Assembly (NCBI GenBank): GCA_041685075.1
Contig: JAWLGN010000024.1
Span: forward strand, 1-31,586
Reading direction: 5' to 3'
From: JAMCRM01 sp041685075
GTDB lineage: Bacteria > Acidobacteriota > Terriglobia > Bryobacterales > Bryobacteraceae
Length of the DNA stretch: 31,586 nt
Positions 16,804 through 25,371 of this stretch are shown here, piece after piece. The notes under the pieces were generated by a model. It made no database searches. It was given only the letters and a program-made list of their open reading frames with translations, and was not told the origin of the DNA. The position numbers and the translations under genes are program-made. Numbering within the stretch: the stretch's first letter is position 1; every line of letters begins with the position of its first letter.

Positions 16804-18842
16804 GATGGAGTCTGACGGCTGCCCTGGGAGCGGCCGTGATGCTTATGTCCTGCCCTCAGCTGTGCAGCCAGACGCGCGGAGAATGGGGTGCTCCGCCGGT
16901 CACAGTCTCGCGCCAGGACGGCAGATGGATCGTCGCCGGCAAGCGCCAGGTCTTTGCGCTGGATGCAAAAACCCTCCAGATGAGCATACAGACCGGGCAA
17001 ACCGCCTGGAAAATGGTGCCATCCTCGACAGCGGACCTGCTCGTGCGCGCCGCCGATGACGAGTTCCGGCTCGCCCTGGCAGAGGCGAGCGAAATTCGCA
17101 TCGAGCCGTGGGAAACCGGGTTCAAGACCGGCGTCAGAATGTCGCTGGGCGGATTCCGGAACGGTGGCCAGCGCGCGCCTGGATCGCCGCTCGATTTCCG
17201 TTTGTTCCTGACGATGGCGCTCGAAGGGGCCGAGGAAGACCTGGTTTTCGAAGTGGCGGCCGTCGAGCGTAATGCGCTCATCCGCGAGTTGAACTGGCCA
17301 CCCGCCATCGACGGCCGCGAGGTGGATGCGGCCGTACTCAGCAACGACGACGGCATGCTGCTGCCGCGGAACTGGCCGAAACCGTATCATCCCATCCGGC
17401 GTGCCGCGAACGACACCAGCATCATCCAGAGTAACCTAATTGAATGCTGGTCCATGTCGTGGTGGGGTTTCCAGAAGGGCGCCGCCGCCATGATCGTGAT
17501 CGTAGAAACCCCCGACGACGCGGCCTACACGTTTTCCCACCCCGCTGGCGGCCCCACCTCTATCGGACCGTCTTGGAAGCCGCAGCTCAGCAGGTTCGGC
17601 TACTTGCGCAGCCTGCGCATGGCTTTTTTGCCGAAAGGGAACTACGTGGACCTTGCCAAGCGCTACCGGCGCTACGTGACGGAGTCCGGGCAGTTCGTTT
17701 CCTTGAAGGACAAGATCGCCCGGAACCCGCTGGTGCGCAACCTGATCGGCAACCCGTTTGCAGGTGCCAGCGTTCTAAGGAATGTAAAACCGGAGAGTCC
17801 GCGTTACGATGCCAAGAACCCGGAAAACAGCTATCGCCTGACCACCTTCGCGCAGAACGTCGAGCGACTGCGGCAACTCAAGGCTAGAGGCTTCAAGAGC
17901 CTGAACGTAACCGTCTCCGGATGGCCCAACCAGGGCTACGATCGCCAGCACCCCGATGGATTGCCGCCCAGTTCGGAAGGCGGTGGATGGAAAGGCATGA
18001 AGGCCCTTTTCGATGCCTGTCGCGAGTTGGGATATCTCTGCTGGTTGCACGACCAATACCGCGATTACTACCCCGACGCCCCGTCCTTCAACCGTGATCT
18101 GGCGGTTCGCGAAGAGGACTCAATCAGGCCGCCGACCCACTTCCCTGGCACCCGCTTCCATCCCAACGACTGGAAGGAGGGCTACATCCCATACCTGAAC
18201 TACTGGGACGGCGGCACCCAAACTTATCTGAACAACCGGTACATGCTCGGCCACATAAGCAAGAACTATCGCCTGCTGGCTGAGCATGGAATCCGTCCTC
18301 AGGGCAGCTATAACGACGTGTTCGGATATGTCCCACCCGATCAGGATTTCAACCCCGAGCACCCCTGCACCCGGACCGAGTCGATGCGATATCGCGCCGG
18401 CGTGTTCAACTGGGTGCGGGCGAACCTAGGGGTCGTGGGAACCGAGGACGGAGCTGATTGGACGATCCCTTATGTGGATTACGCCACCAGCAGATTCAAC
18501 CGGAACCCCGGCAGCGGCAACGATGCCTCGGTCGAGGGCGCCATAGAAATTCCGCTTTACGACCTTGTCTACCATGACGCCATCGTTACCGTCGGCAGCG
18601 CCCGCGATCTTCGCTCGTTTCTCTACGCCAACGCGCCTTCAATCGGACGGGCAGGCTCGGACGAGGATTACGATCTGGTCCGCAGACGCGCAGCGCTGCA
18701 CCGCCGCGTGGGGCTCCTGGAAATGGTCAACCACGAATTCCTGGATGACGCCCGGCGGCGCGAGCGCACGACTTTTGCAGACGGCACCACCGTTACAGTC
18801 GATTGGGAGGCGAAAACAGTCGAGATTCGGCCGGACCTCTAA
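16800..18842 (+). CDS. Exported glycoside hydrolase-like protein, probably DUF5696 family
   Basis: A 680-residue protein with a Sec signal (MRWSLTAALGAAVMLMSCPQ). ATG 16800 is preceded by GGGAGG at 8 bp. The N-terminal half is a beta-rich, sugar-binding-like region; the second half looks like a TIM barrel with LKARGFKSLNVTVSGWPNQG at 360-379 and YLCWLHDQYRDYYPD at 412-426. Candidate acidic residues are Asp506 in GSYNDVFGY and Glu549 in VVGTEDGADW, followed by IPLYDLVYHDA at 584-594. The pattern recalls DUF5696 and, more distantly, GH101/GH129 alpha-N-acetylgalactosaminidases, which use an Asp/Glu pair; this is an inference from motifs. The gene lies 25 bp before the GH29 gene in the operon. 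Substrate not known; alpha-linked glycan cleavage in the periplasm is the best guess. Confidence 0.65.
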   Translation: MRWSLTAALGAAVMLMSCPQLCSQTRGEWGAPPVTVSRQDGRWIVAGKRQVFALDAKTLQMSIQTGQTAWKMVPSSTADLLVRAADDEFRLALAEASEIRIEPWETGFKTGVRMSLGGFRNGGQRAPGSPLDFRLFLTMALEGAEEDLVFEVAAVERNALIRELNWPPAIDGREVDAAVLSNDDGMLLPRNWPKPYHPIRRAANDTSIIQSNLIECWSMSWWGFQKGAAAMIVIVETPDDAAYTFSHPAGGPTSIGPSWKPQLSRFGYLRSLRMAFLPKGNYVDLAKRYRRYVTESGQFVSLKDKIARNPLVRNLIGNPFAGASVLRNVKPESPRYDAKNPENSYRLTTFAQNVERLRQLKARGFKSLNVTVSGWPNQGYDRQHPDGLPPSSEGGGWKGMKALFDACRELGYLCWLHDQYRDYYPDAPSFNRDLAVREEDSIRPPTHFPGTRFHPNDWKEGYIPYLNYWDGGTQTYLNNRYMLGHISKNYRLLAEHGIRPQGSYNDVFGYVPPDQDFNPEHPCTRTESMRYRAGVFNWVRANLGVVGTEDGADWTIPYVDYATSRFNRNPGSGNDASVEGAIEIPLYDLVYHDAIVTVGSARDLRSFLYANAPSIGRAGSDEDYDLVRRRAALHRRVGLLEMVNHEFLDDARRRERTTFADGTTVTVDWEAKTVEIRPDL

Positions 18843-18866
18843 GCAGGCATTGAAAGACGGACGGAT

Positions 18867-19859
18867 ATGGCACTGAGGAATTGGATGGTGGTCTTTGCTG
18901 CCGCGCTCGCCTGCGGGGGCCAGCCGCAGGACCGCGCGGCCTGGATGAACGATGCCCGATGGGGCGTGATGACACACTATCTCGCCGACTGGCTGGCGCG
19001 CGATCTCAACCTGGAGATGAATGTAGAACGATGGAATTGCCTGGTCGACGGTTTCGACGCGCGAGAACTCGCCGGGCAGCTGAAATCGACCGGTGCGGGT
19101 TACTATATCATCACGCTGGGTCAGAACTCTGGGTACTATCTTTCTCCCAACGCCGTTTATGACAGGTACACCGGCCTGCGCCCGAGCAAATGCTCCCGCC
19201 GCGACTTGGTCGCTGACCTGTTCGATCAACTGGACCGTCGCGGCATCAAGCTGATAGTTTATCTCCCCTCGGGAGCTCCGGCCGGGGATGCCGATGCACG
19301 CGAGGCCCTGGGATGGCGCAATGGCGCTTATCCAAATCGTGAGTTTCAGCTCAAATGGGAGGAGGTCATCCGCGAATGGGGCGAGCGCTGGGGCACGAAG
19401 GTGGCCGGCTGGTGGTTCGACGGATGTTATTTCCCCAACACGATGTACCGCTCGCCGGAGCCCCCCAATTTCGAGAGCTTTGCCGCCGCAGCGCGGGCTG
19501 GCAACCCGGATCGGGCGGTCGCGTTTAACCCCGGGGTAGTGTACCGCATCCTCTCACTGACCCCGGACGAGGATTACACGGCTGGCGAAATTGACTATCC
19601 CGATCGCATCATCATTCGCCGTGCGGCAAACGGCAAGGTGGACGGCGCCCGGATCCACGTGCTCAGTTACCTGGGCAAAACCTGGGGAACCGGCACTGAT
19701 CCCAGGTTCCAAGCCGGCCAGGTGGTTGCGTGGAGCAGGAAAATCGCTCAGGCGGGCGGCGTTATCACCTGGGATGTGCCCGTACAGTTGGACGGCACCA
19801 TAGCGGCGCCGTTTTTGGAGCAGCTTGTCGAGGTCGGTAAGGCGTTGCGCAGACCCTGA
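18867..19859 (+). CDS. GH29-like alpha-L-fucosidase, short form
   Basis: A 330-residue exported protein with an N-terminal hydrophobic signal (NWMVVFAAALAC); Cys16 follows Ala-Leu-Ala, not a good lipobox. The catalytic TIM barrel of GH29 is recognisable. DARWGVMTHYLADW at 29-42 corresponds to the family's ARFG-type first strand, then GIKLIVYLPSG at 126-136, and GWWFDGCYF at 181-189 carries the expected nucleophile Asp185. The acid/base is not fixed in GH29; Glu241 in YTAGEIDY is a candidate. The protein ends after the barrel (VITWDVP, then a short helix), lacking the C-terminal beta-sandwich of typical 400-500 residue GH29 enzymes. It would release alpha-L-fucose by retention. Neighbours GH97 (24 bp downstream) and GH95 support a fucosylated substrate. 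Activity on another sugar is possible. Confidence 0.75.
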   Translation: MALRNWMVVFAAALACGGQPQDRAAWMNDARWGVMTHYLADWLARDLNLEMNVERWNCLVDGFDARELAGQLKSTGAGYYIITLGQNSGYYLSPNAVYDRYTGLRPSKCSRRDLVADLFDQLDRRGIKLIVYLPSGAPAGDADAREALGWRNGAYPNREFQLKWEEVIREWGERWGTKVAGWWFDGCYFPNTMYRSPEPPNFESFAAAARAGNPDRAVAFNPGVVYRILSLTPDEDYTAGEIDYPDRIIIRRAANGKVDGARIHVLSYLGKTWGTGTDPRFQAGQVVAWSRKIAQAGGVITWDVPVQLDGTIAAPFLEQLVEVGKALRRP

Positions 19860-19882
19860 GAAGCCGGCCCGGCGCAGAAAAC

Positions 19883-21778
19883 ATGATGAAAAATCAGACC
19901 TACATTACGAGTGCTCTACTGCTATTGGGGCTTTCCGCCGTGGCGTCGGCGGAGCCGGTGTCGCTCGCGGGACCGAGCGGCGCTGTTCGGATGGTCGTGG
20001 CAAGCTACGGTGGAGAACGCCTCGGCTATAAGGTGACGTTGCGGGGCCGGCCCGTGGTCGAATGGTCCGCTCTTGGGATGACCCTGGACGGGGTCAACAT
20101 CGCGGAAGGCATCAAGCTCGGCAAGCCGCGAAGCTACAGCGCGGAGGAGACGTTCTCCTGGAACGGCGTCCATTCGCCTGCTGCGAACCGCTTCAAAGGT
20201 TTCCGCTTCCCCGTCCATCACGGGAAAACGTCGCTCTCTTACACCCTGGAGTTGCGGGTCTATGATGATGGCGTTGCGTTCCGGTTCGTGGTTCCGGGCA
20301 GGCCGGGGGAGACGAGGGTGCCAGATGAAGCCACTTACTTCCGCATCCCCGAAGGCAGCACTGTCTGGTTCCACGACTTCAGGGGTCACTACGAAACCTA
20401 TCACGCCAGGAAGGCCATCGCGGAGGTCGCGGCGGGGGAGTGGGCGGCGCTGCCGTTGACTTTCAAACTTCCAGCGGGCGCGGGATATGCTTCCATCACT
20501 GAGGGTGCGCTGCTTCGCTACAGCGGGCTCGGCTTGCAGGGGGACGGCCGCGGAAGCTTTGTCGCCCGCCTCGGCCACGTGCACCCGATTTCCTATCCCT
20601 TCCGGCTCCGGTACGAGCGGGACATCCCGCGCGTGACCAGACCCGCCGCGGTGGAAGGCGAAATTGTCACTCCGTGGCGCATCGTGATGGCCGTACCGGA
20701 TCTCAATGCTCTGGTGAACTGCGACATCGTCAGCGCGGTAGCCCCGCCCCCGGACCCCCGCTTGTTTCCGGACGGTGCCCGGACAGGTTGGATCAGACCA
20801 GGGCGTTCAGTCTGGAGATACCTGGACGGCGGCGATAGCTCGCTGGAAGGCATGAAAGAGTTCTCCCGGCTGGCTTCCGAACTCGGCTTCGAGTACAACC
20901 TGCTGGAGGGTTTCTGGGCGCGTTGGCCCATGGAGCAACTGCAGGAGCTCGCCAGGTATTCGCGCAAGCTTGGCGTCGGTCTCTGGCTCTGGAAGCACAG
21001 TAGGGACCTGCGGACGCCCGAGGCGCGCAAGGAGTTCTTCCGAACCTGCAACGAGGCCGGCGCCGTGGGGGCCAAGATCGACTTTTTCGATCATGAGGCG
21101 AAGGAGATCGTGGAGCTGTACGAGATCCTGCTCCATGAAGCCGCCGAACACAAGATTCTGGTCAACTTCCATGGAGCCAACAAGCCCACCGGGGAGGCGC
21201 GGACGTATCCGAATGAGCTCACGAGAGAGGCCGTCCGTGGCATGGAAGGGCGCAGCCGAGAGCGCGCGCGGCACAACGTAACGCTGCCGTTTACGCGCAT
21301 GCTCGCGGGACACGCCGACTATACGCCGGTTCATTTTGGAGAGCGGCGCGGTGATACCACCTGGACACACCAGGTCGCCACGGCGGCGGTCTTCACTTCT
21401 CCGCTGCTGGTCTACGGCGCCCACCCCGCGAGGCTGCTGGCGAACCCCGCGGTGGAGATTATCAAGAGCATTCCCAGCGTCTGGGACGAGACCATCGTGC
21501 TGCCGTTCTCTGAGATCGGGGAAGTGGCGGGGTTGGCTCGCAGGCGTGGGGACATGTGGATCGTTGCGGTGCTGAACGGAACCGAGGCGAGGAAGGTAAC
21601 TATCCCGTTGTCCTTCCTCGGCGCGGGGTCATACCGCGCCCTGCTAGCAAAGGACGGAGACGCCGGCGATGGCTCTTCGATCCAGATGGAGGAGGCATCC
21701 TTTTCCCGCTCCGACGCCATCCCCCTGGAGCTGCGCCCCGGCGGCGGCTTCATCGCCCGCTTGAGCCGGTTGCACTGA
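19883..21778 (+). CDS. GH97 glycoside hydrolase, retaining (alpha-galactosidase-like) type
   Basis: A 631-residue periplasmic enzyme with a Sec signal ending near residue 23 (AVASAEP). The N-terminal GH97 beta-sandwich is followed by RVPDEATYFRIPEGSTVWFH at 145-164, the barrel, and a C-terminal beta domain (IPLSFLGAGSYRALL). In the barrel, AKIDFF carries Asp400, then VNFHGANKPTGEARTYPNE at 427-445 and RGMEG with Glu455. The Asp-to-Glu spacing of 55 equals that of the nucleophile Asp415 and acid/base Glu470 in the retaining Bacteroides enzyme BtGH97b, so a retaining alpha-galactosidase-type mechanism is likelier than the SusB-type inverting alpha-glucosidase. A second ATG three bases on is an equal start. 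The gene has a decayed sister copy upstream in the same operon, and the GH95 gene follows 11 bp later. Confidence 0.88.
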   Translation: MMKNQTYITSALLLLGLSAVASAEPVSLAGPSGAVRMVVASYGGERLGYKVTLRGRPVVEWSALGMTLDGVNIAEGIKLGKPRSYSAEETFSWNGVHSPAANRFKGFRFPVHHGKTSLSYTLELRVYDDGVAFRFVVPGRPGETRVPDEATYFRIPEGSTVWFHDFRGHYETYHARKAIAEVAAGEWAALPLTFKLPAGAGYASITEGALLRYSGLGLQGDGRGSFVARLGHVHPISYPFRLRYERDIPRVTRPAAVEGEIVTPWRIVMAVPDLNALVNCDIVSAVAPPPDPRLFPDGARTGWIRPGRSVWRYLDGGDSSLEGMKEFSRLASELGFEYNLLEGFWARWPMEQLQELARYSRKLGVGLWLWKHSRDLRTPEARKEFFRTCNEAGAVGAKIDFFDHEAKEIVELYEILLHEAAEHKILVNFHGANKPTGEARTYPNELTREAVRGMEGRSRERARHNVTLPFTRMLAGHADYTPVHFGERRGDTTWTHQVATAAVFTSPLLVYGAHPARLLANPAVEIIKSIPSVWDETIVLPFSEIGEVAGLARRRGDMWIVAVLNGTEARKVTIPLSFLGAGSYRALLAKDGDAGDGSSIQMEEASFSRSDAIPLELRPGGGFIARLSRLH

Positions 21779-21789
21779 ACAGGAATCCC

Positions 21790-24150
21790 ATGCGAAGCGC
21801 GCTTGCGGTAACGGTCATCGCACTTTGCTCTCTTGCGGCCCCGGGAGGGGCTGTCGGCCAGGACTTCTCCCAATTGAAACTGTGGTACCGGCAGCCCGCC
21901 GCCGATTGGGTGGAGGCGTTGCCGGTGGGCAATGGACGCCTGGGTGCCATGATCTTCGGCGGGATCGCTCGCGAGCGCATCCAGTTCAACGAGGATACTG
22001 TGTGGAGCGGCGGCCCGCACGACTACGCCCATCCGGGCGCCCACCTGCATCTTGGAACTCTGCGGCGGCTTCTCTATGACGGGAAACAGAGGGAGGCCGA
22101 GGACCTCGCCATGCGGGAGTTCATGAGTATTCCGTTGCGGCAGAAAGCTTACCAGGCCTTCGGCGACCTGCTGCTGACGTTTCCCGAGATTACGGCCGGC
22201 GCGGTCACGCGTTACCGCCGCGAACTGGATCTGGACAGCGCCATCGCCGCGGTGGAGTTTGCGAGCGGCGGCACCACTTGGCGCCGTGAGGTTTTCGCCA
22301 GCCATCCCGCACAAGCCATGCTCGCTCGGCTAGAGGCGGACAGGCCCGGCAGCGTTTCCTTTGAAGCCACGCTAGCCGCCGCCCATGAAGGCGCTGTGAT
22401 TCAGGCGAAACCGTCCGGGGAGATCTCGATGTCCGGCGGCGTCGCCGGCGGAGCCATCCGGTTCGAGGCCCGACTGCTCGTCCAGCTTGAGGGCGGTCGT
22501 ATGACTGCCAGCAACGGACGCATCACCGTGAACGGCGCTGACGCGGCCACCCTAGTCCTCGCCGGGGCCACCAACTTCGTGAACTATCGGGATGTCTCGG
22601 CCGATCCGAAGCGGCGCAATGACTCGGTGCTGGCGCCGCTGCGCCGTGCCCGCTACCAGGCGCTGCGCGCTGCGCACGTCGCCGACCACCAGCGGTTGTT
22701 CCGGCGCGTTTCGCTCGACCTGGGCGATGCGGCCGTTTCGGCCAGCCCGACCGACGAGCGCATCCGCGCCTTCGCGGGTGGCAGCGATCCGCAGCTCGTG
22801 ACGCTGCTGTTCCAGTACGGCCGCTATTTGCTGATCGCATCCAGCCGCCAGGGCGGGCAGCCGGCAAATTTACAGGGCCTTTGGAACGACTCCAACAAAC
22901 CCGCCTGGGACAGCAAGTACACGGTTAACATTAACACCGAGATGAACTACTGGCCCGCCGAGCAGACCAACCTGCCCGAGTGTCACCTGCCGCTGTTCGA
23001 GGCGTTGCGGGAGGTTGCCGCCTCTGGCGCCGTAACAGCGAAGCAGCACTACAATGCCCGCGGCTGGGTGCTGCACCACAACTTCGACCTGTGGCGCGGC
23101 ACCGCCCCAATTAACAACTCGAACCACGGTATCTGGCCCACAGGAGGCGCCTGGCTGGCGCAGCACCTCTGGGAACACTATCTTTACGGCGCCGACCGCG
23201 AGTTTCTTCGCACCACTGCCTATCCTCTCCTGAAAGGCGCGGCCCTGTTCTTCGTGGACACCTTGGTGGAGCACCCCGACAAGGGCTGGCTTGTCACCGG
23301 GCCGAGCAACTCACCCGAGCACGGCGGGCTGGTGATGGGTCCGGCGATGGACCGCCAGATCGTGCGCGGCCTATTCGGCGCGGTCATCACCGCCGGCCGC
23401 ATCCTGGATACCGATCCGGATCTACGCCGGCAACTCGAAACCCTGCGCCGGCGTGTCGCTCCGAACCAGATCGGCAGGTACGGCCAGTTGCAGGAGTGGC
23501 TGGAGGACAAGGACGACCCCAAGGACCAGCACCGCCACGTCTCGCACCTCTACGGGCTTCATCCCGGCGGCGAAATCACCCCGTGGGGTACGCCGGAGCT
23601 GTTCGCAGCAGTGCGAAAGTCCCTCGAGTTCCGGGGTGACGGCGCCACCGGCTGGTCCATGGGCTGGAAGGTGAACCTATGGGCGCGCCTTTTCGACGGC
23701 GACCGTGCCTATCGCATTCTGCGCAATCTTGTGCAGCCGGCTTCCGGCCGCCGGGCAGGCCTCTACCCCAACCTGTTCGATGCCCATCCGCCCTTTCAAA
23801 TCGACGGCAACTTCGGCGTCACGGCTGGCATCGCCGAGATGTTGCTGCAAAGCCACGACCCGTACGCCAGTGAGTTGAGCTTGTCTGCGGTCCAGGTGGG
23901 CGAAGCCGCCCTGCTGCATCTGTTGCCCGCACTCCCAGCCGCCTTCTCCAAAGGCAGCGTGACGGGGTTGCGCGCGCGCGGCGGCTTCGAGGTGGACCTC
24001 ATCTGGAGCGGTGGCAAGCTGGAGCAGGCCGTAATTCGGGCACGGCGATCCAAGCCGCTGAAACTACGATACGCGGGCGTCGAAGTAGAGCTGCGTGCGC
24101 GTGCGGGGCAGGTCTATCGATACGGCCGCGGGCTGCAGCCTTTCCGCTAG
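21790..24150 (+). CDS. GH95 alpha-L-fucosidase (or related GH95 enzyme)
   Basis: A 786-residue exported enzyme. ATG 21790 is used, not the longer frame from 21556, because AGGA lies just before it and a Sec signal begins there (MRSALAVTVIALCSLAAPGG). GH95 hallmarks are in order: LWYRQPAADWVEALPVGNGR at 31-50, QFNEDTVWSGGPHDY, SSRQGGQPANLQGLWND at 351-367, KYTVNINTEMNYWPAEQTNL, TGPSNSPEHG, HRHVSHLYGLHPG and FQIDGNFG. By comparison with Bifidobacterium AfcA (Asn421, Asn423, Glu566, Asp766), the catalytic set is Asn380, Asn382, Glu510 (SPE) and Asp672 (IDG), all present. These enzymes hydrolyse alpha-1,2-fucosyl linkages with inversion; some members act on L-galactose. Length and architecture are complete. 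It is the last gene of the operon. Confidence 0.93.
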   Translation: MRSALAVTVIALCSLAAPGGAVGQDFSQLKLWYRQPAADWVEALPVGNGRLGAMIFGGIARERIQFNEDTVWSGGPHDYAHPGAHLHLGTLRRLLYDGKQREAEDLAMREFMSIPLRQKAYQAFGDLLLTFPEITAGAVTRYRRELDLDSAIAAVEFASGGTTWRREVFASHPAQAMLARLEADRPGSVSFEATLAAAHEGAVIQAKPSGEISMSGGVAGGAIRFEARLLVQLEGGRMTASNGRITVNGADAATLVLAGATNFVNYRDVSADPKRRNDSVLAPLRRARYQALRAAHVADHQRLFRRVSLDLGDAAVSASPTDERIRAFAGGSDPQLVTLLFQYGRYLLIASSRQGGQPANLQGLWNDSNKPAWDSKYTVNINTEMNYWPAEQTNLPECHLPLFEALREVAASGAVTAKQHYNARGWVLHHNFDLWRGTAPINNSNHGIWPTGGAWLAQHLWEHYLYGADREFLRTTAYPLLKGAALFFVDTLVEHPDKGWLVTGPSNSPEHGGLVMGPAMDRQIVRGLFGAVITAGRILDTDPDLRRQLETLRRRVAPNQIGRYGQLQEWLEDKDDPKDQHRHVSHLYGLHPGGEITPWGTPELFAAVRKSLEFRGDGATGWSMGWKVNLWARLFDGDRAYRILRNLVQPASGRRAGLYPNLFDAHPPFQIDGNFGVTAGIAEMLLQSHDPYASELSLSAVQVGEAALLHLLPALPAAFSKGSVTGLRARGGFEVDLIWSGGKLEQAVIRARRSKPLKLRYAGVEVELRARAGQVYRYGRGLQPFR

Positions 24151-24489
24151 CTTGGTTGGGGTGCCAATCTGAGCGCCAACTCGCCATGGTCGGCCGGTTG
24201 GGTTAGGTGATTTCTTCCGGCTATTTGCGTGCTCTGATCTGAACATTTCTTGACCACAGCACTTAAAATGCAGGAGACGTTCAGAACCCGCGAGGATGCA
24301 CTGTGGAAACCTGCCGCCCGACGCCCAAGCGGCTGCCACCAACGGCGCGGATTAATCCAGTTCCGAGTTTAGGATTCGGGAAGGCCGGATGACACTCTAT
24401 CACTGAGCACGCCTTCGGGGTGTAATATCTGCGACGGCTGCGCCCCGCCCTCTAGACCGGGCTGTTCAGGGTGGGAGCCGGGCCTCCAA
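24151..24489. other. Intergenic region between convergent operons, no gene seen
   Basis: 339 bp between the GH95 stop and the lactonase stop on the opposite strand. I see no protein-like frame, RNA gene or clear intrinsic terminator. An imperfect hairpin (CAC-G-CC / GG-G-GTG around 24409-24423) is the only structure noticed and has no T-run. Confidence 0.5.
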
Positions 24490-25323
24490 TCACAAACCAT
24501 ACGCCTCAGCCGCAGTGCCGCCCATAATTCGTTGCCGCTCTGGAATCGTCAGGGTTGCGATCATAGTCTTTACGGTAAGGGCCCACCGCTCGTATGAACT
24601 AGCCACCAGCACGACGGGCCAGTCGGAGCCGAACATGAGGCGTTGCGGCCCGAACGTCGATAACACGACATCGAAATAGGGCCGCAGTTCGGCCTCGGTC
24701 GAATGTCCCCAGTCGGCTTCGGTAACCAGGCCGGAAATCTTGCAGTATACGTTCTCACGGCGAGCAAGTTCGGCCATGTGCTCGCGCCAGGGCGAGAAAA
24801 CGCGTTGCCTGATCAATGGCTTGCCAATGTGGTCCAGTACGAACACCAGGCGGGGGTGGCGATCCACGAATTCGATTACTTGAGGCAGGTGCCGTTCGAA
24901 GACCAGAATGTCATAGACCAGGTCGAACTCGGGCAGCAGCGCAACACCGCGGTTGAAATCCGCGCGCAGCATGTAGCGCTCGTCGGTTTCGTCGTGCAGT
25001 ACGTGGCGAACGGCCCTGAACTTGGTGCATCCAGAGAAGCGCTCGAGGTAACCGCGAACATCGGGTTGGATTAGCGGCAGCCACCCGACCACCGCGCGAA
25101 TGAAGGGATAACGTCCGGCCAGCGTCAACAGGAATTCGGTTTCCTCGATCGTCTGCCGTGCCTGCACCGCGACCGTCCCGTCGATGCCGGCGGCGTCTAG
25201 GCAGGGCCGGAGGTCCTCCGGCGAAAAATCGCGCTGAATGCTCTCCATGCCGCTCGACATCCACGGGTACTCGGCAGCGCGGTAGTTCCATAGGTGATGG
25301 TGTGCGTCAATCGTTTCGTGCAT
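24490..25323 (-). CDS. Amidohydrolase-family sugar lactonase, L-fuconolactonase type
   Basis: A 277-residue cytoplasmic TIM-barrel protein of the COG3618 (amidohydrolase_2) family. Metal/active-site segments are IDAHHHLWNY at 5-14, FRAVRHVLHDE at 102-112, FVLDHIGKP (His), NVYCKISGL and LMFGSDWPV carrying the Asp. The length matches characterised L-fuconolactonases and L-rhamnonolactonases, which open a sugar lactone after dehydrogenation of the free sugar. With GH95 and GH29 fucosidases in the window, L-fucono-1,5-lactone is the most economical substrate; L-rhamnonolactone, L-galactonolactone or an unrelated lactone cannot be excluded. It starts 48 bp after the symporter stop on the same strand, consistent with uptake followed by oxidation. 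The matching dehydrogenase, dehydratase and aldolase are not in the window. Confidence 0.82.
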   Translation of the reverse strand: MHETIDAHHHLWNYRAAEYPWMSSGMESIQRDFSPEDLRPCLDAAGIDGTVAVQARQTIEETEFLLTLAGRYPFIRAVVGWLPLIQPDVRGYLERFSGCTKFRAVRHVLHDETDERYMLRADFNRGVALLPEFDLVYDILVFERHLPQVIEFVDRHPRLVFVLDHIGKPLIRQRVFSPWREHMAELARRENVYCKISGLVTEADWGHSTEAELRPYFDVVLSTFGPQRLMFGSDWPVVLVASSYERWALTVKTMIATLTIPERQRIMGGTAAEAYGL

Positions 25324-25371
25324 TGGTACGATCCAATCCTGTTCCGCTCGCGGCGGTCGCGGCTGTGGCCC

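Noticed and set aside
21556..21789. Extended N-terminus for GH95
   Set aside because: It would overlap the C-terminal domain of GH97 in another frame; a signal peptide and AGGA place the start at 21790.
24064..24342. Small minus-strand frame in the GH95 3' end and the following gap
   Set aside because: It overlaps GH95 coding sequence, has no clear Shine-Dalgarno and no recognisable protein pattern.
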